Below, one piece after another: positions 6,307-14,545 of a DNA stretch of 18,901 nt. Source of the DNA: Bacteroidota bacterium (GTDB lineage: Bacteria > Bacteroidota > Bacteroidia > Cytophagales > Cyclobacteriaceae); the NCBI GenBank assembly GCA_003242315.1, contig QGUY01000045.1, positions 1 through 18,901 of the forward strand. The letters are read 5' to 3'. Every line of letters starts with the position of its first letter. Within the stretch, counting starts at the first letter, position 1. The notes under the pieces are model-generated. The model saw only the letters and a program-made list of their open reading frames with translations, had not been told where the DNA came from and did not search any database. The translations under genes were made by a program, and so were the position numbers.

Positions 6307-6360
6307 GGACAACGGTGATAAGCAGTTCGTGCGGGAATACCCGCACGAATGCCGTTGTCC
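6307..6360 (+). other. Two-tier RNA hairpin in the susC leader
   Basis: The outer stem is GGACAACGG (6307-6315) with CCGTTGTCC (6352-6360), 9 bp perfect. The inner stem is TTCGTGCGGG (6326-6335) with CCCGCACGAA (6340-6349), 10 bp perfect, around an AATA loop. They are separated by an asymmetric internal loop of 10 nt on the 5' side and 2 nt on the 3' side. It ends 37 nt before the susC ATG. No U tract follows, so it is unlikely to be a simple terminator. The rest of the 443-nt gap (5955-6397) holds the promoters and operator elements listed separately. Confidence 0.75.
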
Positions 6361-6397
6361 GAACAAACTGAGTGAGAACCATACAAACCCAAACCCT

Positions 6398-9300
6398 ATG
6401 AAGATAAAAAGTCTACCCGAAGCAGTAGTGTGGACAATGCCACTGTTGTGCGCATTGTTGATTGTGTTCGCGAATTCAGTGGTGCTGGCGCGCTCGGTAA
6501 GTGTGAAGCCAGATATTTCAGTGACGGGAACGGTGACAGATGCAGAGAACTTTCCGCTTCCCGGTGTAACGGTATTGATAAAGGGCACAAACACAGGAAC
6601 GGTCACCGACGCGATGGGGAAGTATCAGTTGAATTGCCCGGATGACGCTGTGCTTGTTTTCTCGTCCGTGGGATATGATTCGCAGGAAATTCCTATCAAC
6701 GGTCGATCAGTCATTGACGTCGTACTTAAGGAAAACATATCAACACTACAGGAGATTGTCGTGGTAGGCTATGGTGTCCAGGAGGCTAAGGACGTCACCG
6801 GCTCGGTCACCAAAGTAAGCGCGGAAGACATCGAAGTGATGCCCGCTACCAGCTTCGAGCAATCGCTGAAGGGTAGAGCCAGTGGCGTGCAAATCACGCA
6901 AAACTCTGGCGATCCGGGAGGAAAGACTCAGGTTCGCATACGCGGGGGAAATTCGATGATCGGGAATAACGACCCACTCTTTGTAGTTGATGGTTTTCCC
7001 GTAACTGGAGGTATTGATTACATCAATCCTTCGGATATCCTGTCAATAGATATTTTGAAGGACGCCTCCAGTACGGCGATCTATGGCGCACGAGGATCTA
7101 ACGGGATCGTAGTAGTAACCACAAAAAGAGGTACGCAAAACAAGAAGGGCGTGGTCAATGTTCACGCGACCTATGGGATACAATCCGAAATAAAACGCGT
7201 AAAAGTTCTCAACGCTTACCAGTACGCCATCGTCGTTAACGAGTTCTTAAAGAACGAAGGCCAACCGCCCTATTTCGAAATTGATGAAGCGACGCAAACC
7301 ATCACCGATGGACTCGGGAACGTCAGCACGTTTGAGGGCACCAAGTGGCAGGATGTTGGTGTGAGGCCTGCTCCGGTTCAGAAATACAACATTTCATTCT
7401 CCGGAGGCGGTCAGCAAACGGCATACGCGTTGTCATTTAACTACCTGAATCAGGAAGGAATTGTACACAACAGCGGACTCAAGAGAGGTAACCTGAGATT
7501 AAACATTGATAACAACATCACAGATAAGTTCAAGATTTCGGCAAGCCTGAACTTTAACCGTGACCAGGTTGACGCGGTCGATGTAAACAATCGCCAGAAC
7601 CATGAAATACTTGGTATGTCGCCACCTCCAACATTGCCCGTCTATGATGAAAATGGTGTGCCTACCCGACTTCAGACAATCTACTTCTTCGCCTCCGAAG
7701 ACATGGAGCACCCGGACTATATAGGCGCGCCATTCAAAGACAGAACGATTACCAGTGTAGCGCTCACCAACATAGCCCTCGACTACCAGATTGCGGAAGG
7801 GCTGAACTTCCGGACAATGGTAGGACTCGAATACACCTCTGGCTTCAATGACTACTTCATTCCGATGATATACGTCGACGATCGGGGAACCGCGTCGCAA
7901 ACCAGTACGTCGTCAAACTCGGTGCTGAATGAGAATACGCTGAGCTATTCAAAAAGATTTCGCGATCGGCATAAAGTCGATGCAGTTGCCGGTCTGACAT
8001 ACCAGACGTTCAGAACAAGGTCGCTATCCTCCAGGGTGCTCGGCCTCGCCAATAACGTGACAGAGAGCCATAACCTGGGTTCAGCCTCAGTAATCAGCCC
8101 TCCCGTGGATGGAATTTCAGAATGGGTGCTGCTTTCAGGTCTGGCTAGAGTTAACTATTCACTGGACTCGAAGTATATGGTAACAGTGAGTTTCCGGACT
8201 GATGGTTCGTCCCGATTTGGAGAAGATAACAAATGGGGAACCTTCCCGTCTGCTGCACTCGCATGGCGAATCTCCGACGAATCATTCATGGACAACCTCG
8301 CGTGGATTAGCGATCTAAAACTTCGAACCAGTTATGGAGTTACAGGTAACACCGCGTTGAGTCCCTATCAGTCGCTGAGTCGCATGGGAAGCTTCAGAGT
8401 AGTTTATGGCAACAATTCAGACGTGGTAGGGTTTGCGCCAATCAACATCGAAAACCCTTCGCTGAAATGGGAAACCACGACACAGATAGACGGAGGATTC
8501 GACTTGACCCTGTTCAACGGGACACTGGGCTTTACATTCGACTATTACAAGAAGAAGACGTCCAATCTGCTGGCATCAGTTCCGTTGCCGACGTCAACGG
8601 GATTTGGATCAGTACTCCAGAACATTGGTGAAATACACAACACCGGGATAGAGTTGACAGCGTATGCCAACATCGCTCGGGGTGAGAATTTCAAGTGGGA
8701 TGTCTCCGGCCAGTTTTCGAAGAATAAGAATGTCGTCGCAAGTCTGGCAGGTGGCAGCGATATCTATTCCGTTGGACTTGGCAATCCTTTCGGTTCTGCC
8801 GGGATTAACATCGCACGCGTAGGCGAACCGTTTGGAGCATTCTTTGGATTCCGCGAAATCGGCATCGATCCTGACACAGGACAACGCGTGATCCAGGATG
8901 TTAACGGCGACGGGAACATCACGGCAGAAGACCGTGTGGTTCTCGGAAGTCCCTATCCGGATTTCATGGCAGGGCTGACCAACAGCTTTACCTATAAACA
9001 ATTCAGCCTTAACATCTTCATCGAAGGCGTCTATGGCAACCACGTCTACTGGGCAGGAAGCGCTATCCATCAGAATTCGTTCCAACGTGGTCACAATCAG
9101 CTTGCGGAGTTCTTTGGCCACTACTGGACGGAGACAAATCGCAATGCCAAATACCCTAAGGTTAGCAGCGAAACCTTCGTACAGGCGTCAGACGCTTTCC
9201 TTTACGACGCAAGCTATGTGCGGCTGAAGAATGTCACACTTGCATACAACCTCAAACCCAAATCCTGGTTTGGTGGCGGACAGATCTACATTTCGGGCAT

Positions 9301-9460
9301 GAATCTGTTCACGATAACCAACTACCCGGGTATCGATCCGGAAGTAAACAGTCTTGCTTCGGATTCGCCTAATGTCGGACAGCGACTTCAGGTTGGTATC
9401 GCTGGGACGGTGTATCCGACAGCGAAGACAATTTCTGCTGGCATCAAAATGACATTCTAA
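6398..9460 (+). CDS. SusC-family TonB-dependent outer-membrane transporter
   Basis: This 1020-residue protein is a typical SusC-like receptor. A signal peptide (about residues 1-31) is followed by a carboxypeptidase-regulatory-like domain (42-112), a TonB-box-like EIVVVGYG segment (119-126), a plug domain (QVRIRGGNS, DPLFVVDG, then SIDILKDASSTAIYGARGSNG) and a long beta barrel. It imports a ligand across the outer membrane with its SusD partner, powered by TonB. The frame stays open up to base 6260, but the ATG at 6398 is chosen because it places the signal peptide at the N-terminus and leaves the leader hairpin untranslated. It is the first gene of the eight-gene operon. The substrate cannot be read from the sequence; the neighbours hint at a carbohydrate or glycoside. 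Confidence 0.96.
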   Translation: MKIKSLPEAVVWTMPLLCALLIVFANSVVLARSVSVKPDISVTGTVTDAENFPLPGVTVLIKGTNTGTVTDAMGKYQLNCPDDAVLVFSSVGYDSQEIPINGRSVIDVVLKENISTLQEIVVVGYGVQEAKDVTGSVTKVSAEDIEVMPATSFEQSLKGRASGVQITQNSGDPGGKTQVRIRGGNSMIGNNDPLFVVDGFPVTGGIDYINPSDILSIDILKDASSTAIYGARGSNGIVVVTTKRGTQNKKGVVNVHATYGIQSEIKRVKVLNAYQYAIVVNEFLKNEGQPPYFEIDEATQTITDGLGNVSTFEGTKWQDVGVRPAPVQKYNISFSGGGQQTAYALSFNYLNQEGIVHNSGLKRGNLRLNIDNNITDKFKISASLNFNRDQVDAVDVNNRQNHEILGMSPPPTLPVYDENGVPTRLQTIYFFASEDMEHPDYIGAPFKDRTITSVALTNIALDYQIAEGLNFRTMVGLEYTSGFNDYFIPMIYVDDRGTASQTSTSSNSVLNENTLSYSKRFRDRHKVDAVAGLTYQTFRTRSLSSRVLGLANNVTESHNLGSASVISPPVDGISEWVLLSGLARVNYSLDSKYMVTVSFRTDGSSRFGEDNKWGTFPSAALAWRISDESFMDNLAWISDLKLRTSYGVTGNTALSPYQSLSRMGSFRVVYGNNSDVVGFAPINIENPSLKWETTTQIDGGFDLTLFNGTLGFTFDYYKKKTSNLLASVPLPTSTGFGSVLQNIGEIHNTGIELTAYANIARGENFKWDVSGQFSKNKNVVASLAGGSDIYSVGLGNPFGSAGINIARVGEPFGAFFGFREIGIDPDTGQRVIQDVNGDGNITAEDRVVLGSPYPDFMAGLTNSFTYKQFSLNIFIEGVYGNHVYWAGSAIHQNSFQRGHNQLAEFFGHYWTETNRNAKYPKVSSETFVQASDAFLYDASYVRLKNVTLAYNLKPKSWFGGGQIYISGMNLFTITNYPGIDPEVNSLASDSPNVGQRLQVGIAGTVYPTAKTISAGIKMTF

Positions 9461-9479
9461 CATCAAATCCAAAGTGAAA

Positions 9480-10934
9480 ATGAAATCACTCAAGTATATA
9501 TCGATCTCACTTGCTCTGAGTATTGCGTTGCCTGCCTGTAACGACATGCTGCAGGAGGAACCAATGGATTTTATTTCGCCGGGTAATTTCTTCAGAAACC
9601 TGGCTGAGGCACAGCAGGCTCTTAATGGAGTGTATGAGGCCATGTGGCTCGGCGATAACTACTACAACCTTGTTCGCCATCATGCCGAGTATACGCTGGC
9701 GCGCGGATCATGGACTTCTGTGGGGAACTACAGTCAAAAACTGAATGCAGACCAGTACGGAAGGGTTGATGGTATTTGGGCCACGCTATATACTACCATT
9801 AATCGCGCTAACCTGGTACTGGATCGCGTGCCGGAAATCGCCAGCATTTCCGAAAGTGACAAAGCAAGAATCATCGCTGAAGCGCGCTTCCTCAGAGGAA
9901 GGAGCTATTATGAGTTGGTAAAGAATTGGGGCCCGGTCCCTATCCGCCTGGAACCGTTTACCGGCACAAGTGAACAGGCTGCGCCCAGAGCGGCTGTGTC
10001 AGAGGTATACGATATCATCTTTAGTGATCTTGAAGCTGCAGAGCCGGACCTGCCGGAGGATGTGGGTGATGCAACCGGTAAAGCCTCGAAGTGGGCAGCG
10101 AAGATGCTGCTCGCTCACATTCACCTCAATCTTGGCAACTGGGAAGAAGCTGCCGCCAAAAGCCTTGAGGTGATTAACAGTGGCTATTACACGCTTGTTC
10201 CGGTAACACAGTGGGAAGACTTTTCAAAGATTTTCTGGACGACAACGAGCGCGGAAGATATTCACTCCTATCACTTTTCGGTGAACCGCACCTATAGTCA
10301 CTTGAACTGGTACCATGGGTCCGGTACACCCTATAACCGCGGTGAGGTGTTCGGATTCACCATGTTGGTGGATCCAAATGCACCGCTCATTGTGAACTGG
10401 GATGAAAACGATTTGCGCAAGGAGTTCAATATCTACTCATCCTACATCAACGCAAATGGGGAACTCGTAGAGACGGATGCTCAAAGCAGGTATCGTTTTA
10501 GAAAGTTCATCAAAGACCCGGCTGGCAACGCGGTGTATAGTATACCCATTTTCAGGTTGGCCGAAGCCTATCTGATTTATGCGGAAGCGTCTGCCCGCGC
10601 TGAAGGTGCACCCTCAGCGGAGGCTGTTGAGGCAGTCAATAAGGTGAGACGCCGTGGATATGGACTCGACATCAATACCCCTTCAGCTGTGGACATTCCG
10701 AATGGATTGACATTGGAGGAATTCCTCGACGCAGTAATTCTCGAACGCGCTTACGAGCTGTTCTTCGAAAATGACTCGAGATGGTGGGATCTGAAGCGAA
10801 CGGGGTTGTATCAAACCGTTTTCGCGGAAGCGGGAAAACCGATAACCGAGTACAGACTCCTGCTGCCCATTCCGCAGATTGAAATCGACAATAATCCCGC
10901 GATATCACAAAGCGATCAGAACCCGGGCTATTGA
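9480..10934 (+). CDS. SusD/RagB-family outer-membrane lipoprotein
   Basis: This 484-residue SusD-like lipoprotein lies 19 nt after susC. The N-terminus has a short signal peptide ending ALPAC, with Cys20 as the likely lipid-modified residue. SusD signatures follow: ISPGNFF near the N-terminus, LNGVYEAMW, an ARFLRGRSYYELVKNWG helix, and the C-terminal ERAYELFFENDSRWWDLKRTG block with the typical LLPIPQIEIDNNP ending. SusD proteins form the lid over the SusC barrel at the cell surface and capture the substrate. A GTG two codons upstream (9474) is in frame, but the ATG at 9480 is the more likely start. Confidence 0.95.
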   Translation: MKSLKYISISLALSIALPACNDMLQEEPMDFISPGNFFRNLAEAQQALNGVYEAMWLGDNYYNLVRHHAEYTLARGSWTSVGNYSQKLNADQYGRVDGIWATLYTTINRANLVLDRVPEIASISESDKARIIAEARFLRGRSYYELVKNWGPVPIRLEPFTGTSEQAAPRAAVSEVYDIIFSDLEAAEPDLPEDVGDATGKASKWAAKMLLAHIHLNLGNWEEAAAKSLEVINSGYYTLVPVTQWEDFSKIFWTTTSAEDIHSYHFSVNRTYSHLNWYHGSGTPYNRGEVFGFTMLVDPNAPLIVNWDENDLRKEFNIYSSYINANGELVETDAQSRYRFRKFIKDPAGNAVYSIPIFRLAEAYLIYAEASARAEGAPSAEAVEAVNKVRRRGYGLDINTPSAVDIPNGLTLEEFLDAVILERAYELFFENDSRWWDLKRTGLYQTVFAEAGKPITEYRLLLPIPQIEIDNNPAISQSDQNPGY

Positions 10935-10959
10935 TTTCGCGAACTCCTGAAACGTGAAT

Positions 10960-12228
10960 ATGAAACGCACACTGACAACGATCGCACTGTTGGTCACCGG
11001 ACTTTTGAGCCTGAATTGTGTTCAGGCTCAAAAGTCGGCCCAGGGTGGATGGCAGGAGCTCTTCAATGGCCGTGATTTGTCTGGCTGGCGAATGCTGAAC
11101 GCACCGCATAAAGTCGAAGTAAGGGACGGTATGGTGGTTGCCACTACCGTACCGGGGCAAGACAACGGATTCCTCTGTACTGACGAACTCTACGGAGACT
11201 TCATCCTGGAGATGGACGTAAAGACTGACCTGCTGCTGGACAACTCAGGCATTCAGTTTAGGAGTTTGAGTAATCCGGAAGACCGCAACGGCAGGGTACA
11301 TGGTTACCAGGTGCAGATAGAGAATCGCCCGCCTCACGTGTCGCAATGGAGCGGTGCGATCTACGATGAAGCAGGACGAGGATTCCTCTACATCATCGAA
11401 GATGATGCGGTTAGGCAGAAGGCGTACATCCAAAATCAATGGAATCGCGTGAGGATTGAAGCCATTGGTACAACCCTGAGGGTTTGGATCAACGGCATCC
11501 CCACGGCGCATGTGGTAGACGACAAGATTCTGAAGGGCTTAATATGCCTTCAGGTGCACGGCGGTGCTCACGCATCGGAACGTGGCGAGCAGTCGGTCTA
11601 TATGCGGAACGTGCGCATTCAGACAGAGAACCTTAAGCCATCGCCATTTGACGACATCCCGGTTGCCAACTACATCCCAAATACGCTTTCCGGCCAGGAA
11701 GCACATCAGGGGTTTAAGCTTTTGTTCGACGGGGAAACCACAAAGGGTTGGCGGATTGACACAAAGGTTAGTTCGTCAACGGCTCGAATCGAGAACGGAA
11801 CAATTACTATCAGTAGAACTGAAGAGAGTGAGAATTCCAAACCCATCGCAGTTGCAATGACCGACGAACAGTTTGGGCCGTTCGAGCTAAAGTTTGAGTT
11901 CAAGCTCCATAACAAGAATGCCATAGCAGGCATCGAGTACTTCCATAGTGGTAAACCAGATGCAGAGCGACAGGCCCTTTATGGCCGGCTTGCCCTCGAC
12001 AATGCGTTGCATAGGGCAAGGGTTAATCGCGACCTGTGGAAGGAATGGAACCAGGGTGTTATCAAGGCTTATCCGGACAATCGTGTCGAGTACTGGCTGA
12101 ACGGTTACAAGATCCTGGAATACATACGTGATTCCGATAAACCCCTGAAAGGTCATATTCTGCTGGACGCGTACCCCGGAGACACGGTTTCGTACCGGAG
12201 CATAAAAATTCGTAGGCTGACAAAGTGA
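10960..12228 (+). CDS. Secreted protein with two DUF1080 (3-keto-disaccharide hydrolase-type) domains
   Basis: This 422-residue protein has a signal peptide (cleavage likely after VQA, residue 23) and two DUF1080 domains. The first is roughly residues 30-205 (GWQELFNGRDLSGWR to the VRIQ strand); the second is about 235-420 (GFKLLFDGETTKGWR to IKIRRL). DUF1080 folds as a concanavalin-like beta sandwich, and characterised members cleave 3-keto-glycosides made by a sugar oxidation step. The first copy keeps NSGIQFRS and a GYQVQI strand; the second is divergent (IAGIEYF), so perhaps only one is active. The stop is 7 nt before the next ATG, which encodes a PQQ dehydrogenase that could supply oxidised sugar. 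A GTG at 10954 is an alternative start. A perfect 16-bp inverted repeat lies in the signal-peptide codons. Confidence 0.88.
   Translation: MKRTLTTIALLVTGLLSLNCVQAQKSAQGGWQELFNGRDLSGWRMLNAPHKVEVRDGMVVATTVPGQDNGFLCTDELYGDFILEMDVKTDLLLDNSGIQFRSLSNPEDRNGRVHGYQVQIENRPPHVSQWSGAIYDEAGRGFLYIIEDDAVRQKAYIQNQWNRVRIEAIGTTLRVWINGIPTAHVVDDKILKGLICLQVHGGAHASERGEQSVYMRNVRIQTENLKPSPFDDIPVANYIPNTLSGQEAHQGFKLLFDGETTKGWRIDTKVSSSTARIENGTITISRTEESENSKPIAVAMTDEQFGPFELKFEFKLHNKNAIAGIEYFHSGKPDAERQALYGRLALDNALHRARVNRDLWKEWNQGVIKAYPDNRVEYWLNGYKILEYIRDSDKPLKGHILLDAYPGDTVSYRSIKIRRLTK
11000..11036 (+). repeat. Perfect 16-bp hairpin inside the DUF1080 gene's signal-peptide codons
   Basis: GACTTTTGAGCCTGAA (11000-11015) is exactly complementary to TTCAGGCTCAAAAGTC (11021-11036), with only a TTGTG loop. 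It spans codons 14-26 of the DUF1080 gene, through the signal peptidase site. No U tract follows, so simple termination is unlikely. The position, just after susCD in the operon, would suit mRNA processing or translational control. Confidence 0.9.
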
Positions 12229-12235
12229 TTTGTTG

Positions 12236-14506
12236 ATGGAATCTAGATTCTTTACAGATATTCTGAAGCACCCTCTGCATTATGTTCTTCTTGTTCTGCT
12301 GATTGGCATCGCGACAGGGTGTGCCAAGGAAACGAAAACGCGTGAGGGTACGGGTCGCACTCGTCTTAACAACTTTCGCGACTGGGCGGTCTATCGCGGT
12401 GACAAGGGTGGTACACAATATTCTGAACTCGATCAAATCAATCGTGAGAATGTTCACAAGCTCGTAAAAGTGTGGGAATACCAGTACGAAGGAGACGCAG
12501 AGCCGCCCGGTATTTACAGTAATCCTATTGTGATTGACGGATTGTTGTATTTCAACACGCCCCGTATGAAGACGGTGGCGTTGAATGCAGAGACCGGCGA
12601 GGAAGTTTGGGTATTTGATCCTGCGCAATATAACGATGGAAAAGTAATCCGTAGCCGATCGCGTGGTCTTGTTTACTGGGAAGATGAAAACGGTAACAAC
12701 AAGAGAATATTCAACGCCGTTAGGGACCGTATCTATGCGATTGACGCGAAGACAGGAGAACTGATAAAGCCCTTCGGTCAGGATGGGGGATTCTTCATCG
12801 ATTTACGAAAGAACCTTCCGATCCCTGAGGAAGAGGTCGACGTTGAGATCACAACACAGGGTGTTGTATACAAGCATTACCTCATCATACCCGGCCGTCA
12901 ACCTGAAGGCAACTCCGGTACGCCGGGCGACATAAGGGCATATAATGCATTGACCGGAGAGTTCGAGTGGATATTCAACACGATTCCGCTCCCAGGTCAG
13001 TACGGATATGATACATGGGAGTGGGAGGAGGATATGATCTACGGCGCCGCCAATCCCTGGGGTGGACTGTCTGTTGATGAGGAACGCGGTTGGGTATTCG
13101 CGGCAACCGGATCCGCTGCAGGTGAATTCATTTATGGCGGTTCCAGAAAAGGCGCAAACCTTTTTGCCAATTGCGTGCTGGCATTGGATGCGACGACCGG
13201 TGAACGGAAATGGCATTATCAGTTGATTCACCACGACATCTGGGACTACGACCTTCCGCCGGCACCCATGCTGGTGACGATTACTACCGACAAAGGTAAG
13301 CGGGATGTGGTTGTTCAAATGGGTAAGCTTCCCTTCATGTTTGTGCTGGACCGCGACACAGGCGAGCCCGTATTCCCGGTGGTTGAAGTGCCCGTTCCGA
13401 GGTTTCCGGGTGTCGAGGGTGAGGAGCCTTACCCAACACAACCCTGGCCGTTGAAGCCACCTCCACTGGTTCGAATAGCGATGTACGAATCGGACATCAC
13501 AGACATTACGCCTGAGTCGCGCGCCAGTGTACTTGAGCAATTCAAGAAACATAGAACGGGTCCGGTGTACACGCCTGCGAGCATCGAAGGTACCATCACT
13601 ACACCGGGGCATCATGGCTCCGTAGAGTGGCCCGGCGGCGCGTATGATCCGAAGTCTAATATCGTGTACGTTAGTGTGAACGAAGAACCTACTGTTCATA
13701 CGCTGGTCCCTATTCCGCCGGACAAAGCAGCTGAGCTGTCACCGATTCAGAAAGGCGCCAAGATCTACGACAGCAACTGTGCGCAGTGTCACGGATTGAA
13801 CAAGGCAGGTAATCCGCCGTATCCCTCGCTCCGGAATGTTCGCAGGAGCGACCAGGAAATACGCGACCTGCTGAGACAAGGATTTGGAGGTATGCCAGCC
13901 TTCACTAACCTGACGAACGAGGATGTCGACAACATCGTGGCATACCTCAGAAATCGCCATCCTGAACTGGAGAGCTATGCCTCTGACTCAGCAAGCATGA
14001 ATAACAGTGTGCCTACCTGGAGCGGAGGAGGCGTAAAGAAATGGAAGACGACTACGCCGCAGTACGTCAACAAAGTTCACCACTTCGTGGATCACATGGG
14101 ATTTCCGGCTATCAAACCACCCTGGGGTCAGCTGATAGCGGTGGATATCGACCACGGTGAAATTCTCTGGCGTGTTCCTCTCGGTGAATATCCCAAACTG
14201 GTTGAGATGGGTATTCGCAACACGGGCACGGAAGTATTTGGTGGCCCGGTAGTAACAGCAGGCGGCGTGATATTCGTCGCGGGCACGGCGGATGAAAAGT
14301 TTCGCGCCTTCAGTACGGAGGATGGTTCAGTTCTGTGGGAGTATCAGCTGCCTGCCGGCGGGTATACCATACCATCAGTTTACATGATCAATGGTCGGCA
14401 GTATGTGGTGATGCCGGCGGGTGGGTCAGGCAAGATCGGTACGAAACCCGGAAAGTCGATTATCGCTTTTGCACTGCCGGAAGAAAACGATAGTACGAAT
14501 CAATGA
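12236..14506 (+). CDS. PQQ-dependent dehydrogenase lipoprotein with inserted cytochrome c domain
   Basis: This 756-residue quinoprotein belongs to the GCD/alcohol-dehydrogenase-like beta-propeller family. The N-terminus has a hydrophobic segment ending IATGC, a probable lipobox. Propeller motifs include VWEYQYEG, TGSAAGEFIYGG and the catalytic-type HHDIWDYDLPPAPML segment. A heme-c domain interrupts the propeller: CAQCH (Cys515, Cys518, His519) with the sixth ligand probably Met553 in GGMPAF. The propeller then resumes (PPWGQLIAVD to the C-terminus). It should oxidise a sugar or alcohol in the periplasm and pass electrons through the heme to the respiratory chain. Start: ATG at 12236 is preferred over an in-frame TTG at 12230. 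The exact substrate is unknown. PQQ may be made elsewhere or scavenged; no pqq genes are in the window. Confidence 0.9.
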   Translation: MESRFFTDILKHPLHYVLLVLLIGIATGCAKETKTREGTGRTRLNNFRDWAVYRGDKGGTQYSELDQINRENVHKLVKVWEYQYEGDAEPPGIYSNPIVIDGLLYFNTPRMKTVALNAETGEEVWVFDPAQYNDGKVIRSRSRGLVYWEDENGNNKRIFNAVRDRIYAIDAKTGELIKPFGQDGGFFIDLRKNLPIPEEEVDVEITTQGVVYKHYLIIPGRQPEGNSGTPGDIRAYNALTGEFEWIFNTIPLPGQYGYDTWEWEEDMIYGAANPWGGLSVDEERGWVFAATGSAAGEFIYGGSRKGANLFANCVLALDATTGERKWHYQLIHHDIWDYDLPPAPMLVTITTDKGKRDVVVQMGKLPFMFVLDRDTGEPVFPVVEVPVPRFPGVEGEEPYPTQPWPLKPPPLVRIAMYESDITDITPESRASVLEQFKKHRTGPVYTPASIEGTITTPGHHGSVEWPGGAYDPKSNIVYVSVNEEPTVHTLVPIPPDKAAELSPIQKGAKIYDSNCAQCHGLNKAGNPPYPSLRNVRRSDQEIRDLLRQGFGGMPAFTNLTNEDVDNIVAYLRNRHPELESYASDSASMNNSVPTWSGGGVKKWKTTTPQYVNKVHHFVDHMGFPAIKPPWGQLIAVDIDHGEILWRVPLGEYPKLVEMGIRNTGTEVFGGPVVTAGGVIFVAGTADEKFRAFSTEDGSVLWEYQLPAGGYTIPSVYMINGRQYVVMPAGGSGKIGTKPGKSIIAFALPEENDSTNQ

Positions 14507-14545
14507 TTAAAGACCAACCAAGTTTTCAACCTAAACCCAATAATC

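Noticed and set aside
6260..6397. In-frame N-terminal extension of SusC beginning at 6260
   Set aside because: It would place 46 non-signal residues before a clear signal peptide and would be translated through the stable two-tier hairpin; the ATG at 6398 is the natural start.
12803..13699. 298-codon minus-strand open frame antisense to the PQQ dehydrogenase
   Set aside because: It lies wholly within a strongly supported gene, is rich in Arg, His and Cys as shadow frames are, and shows no domain.
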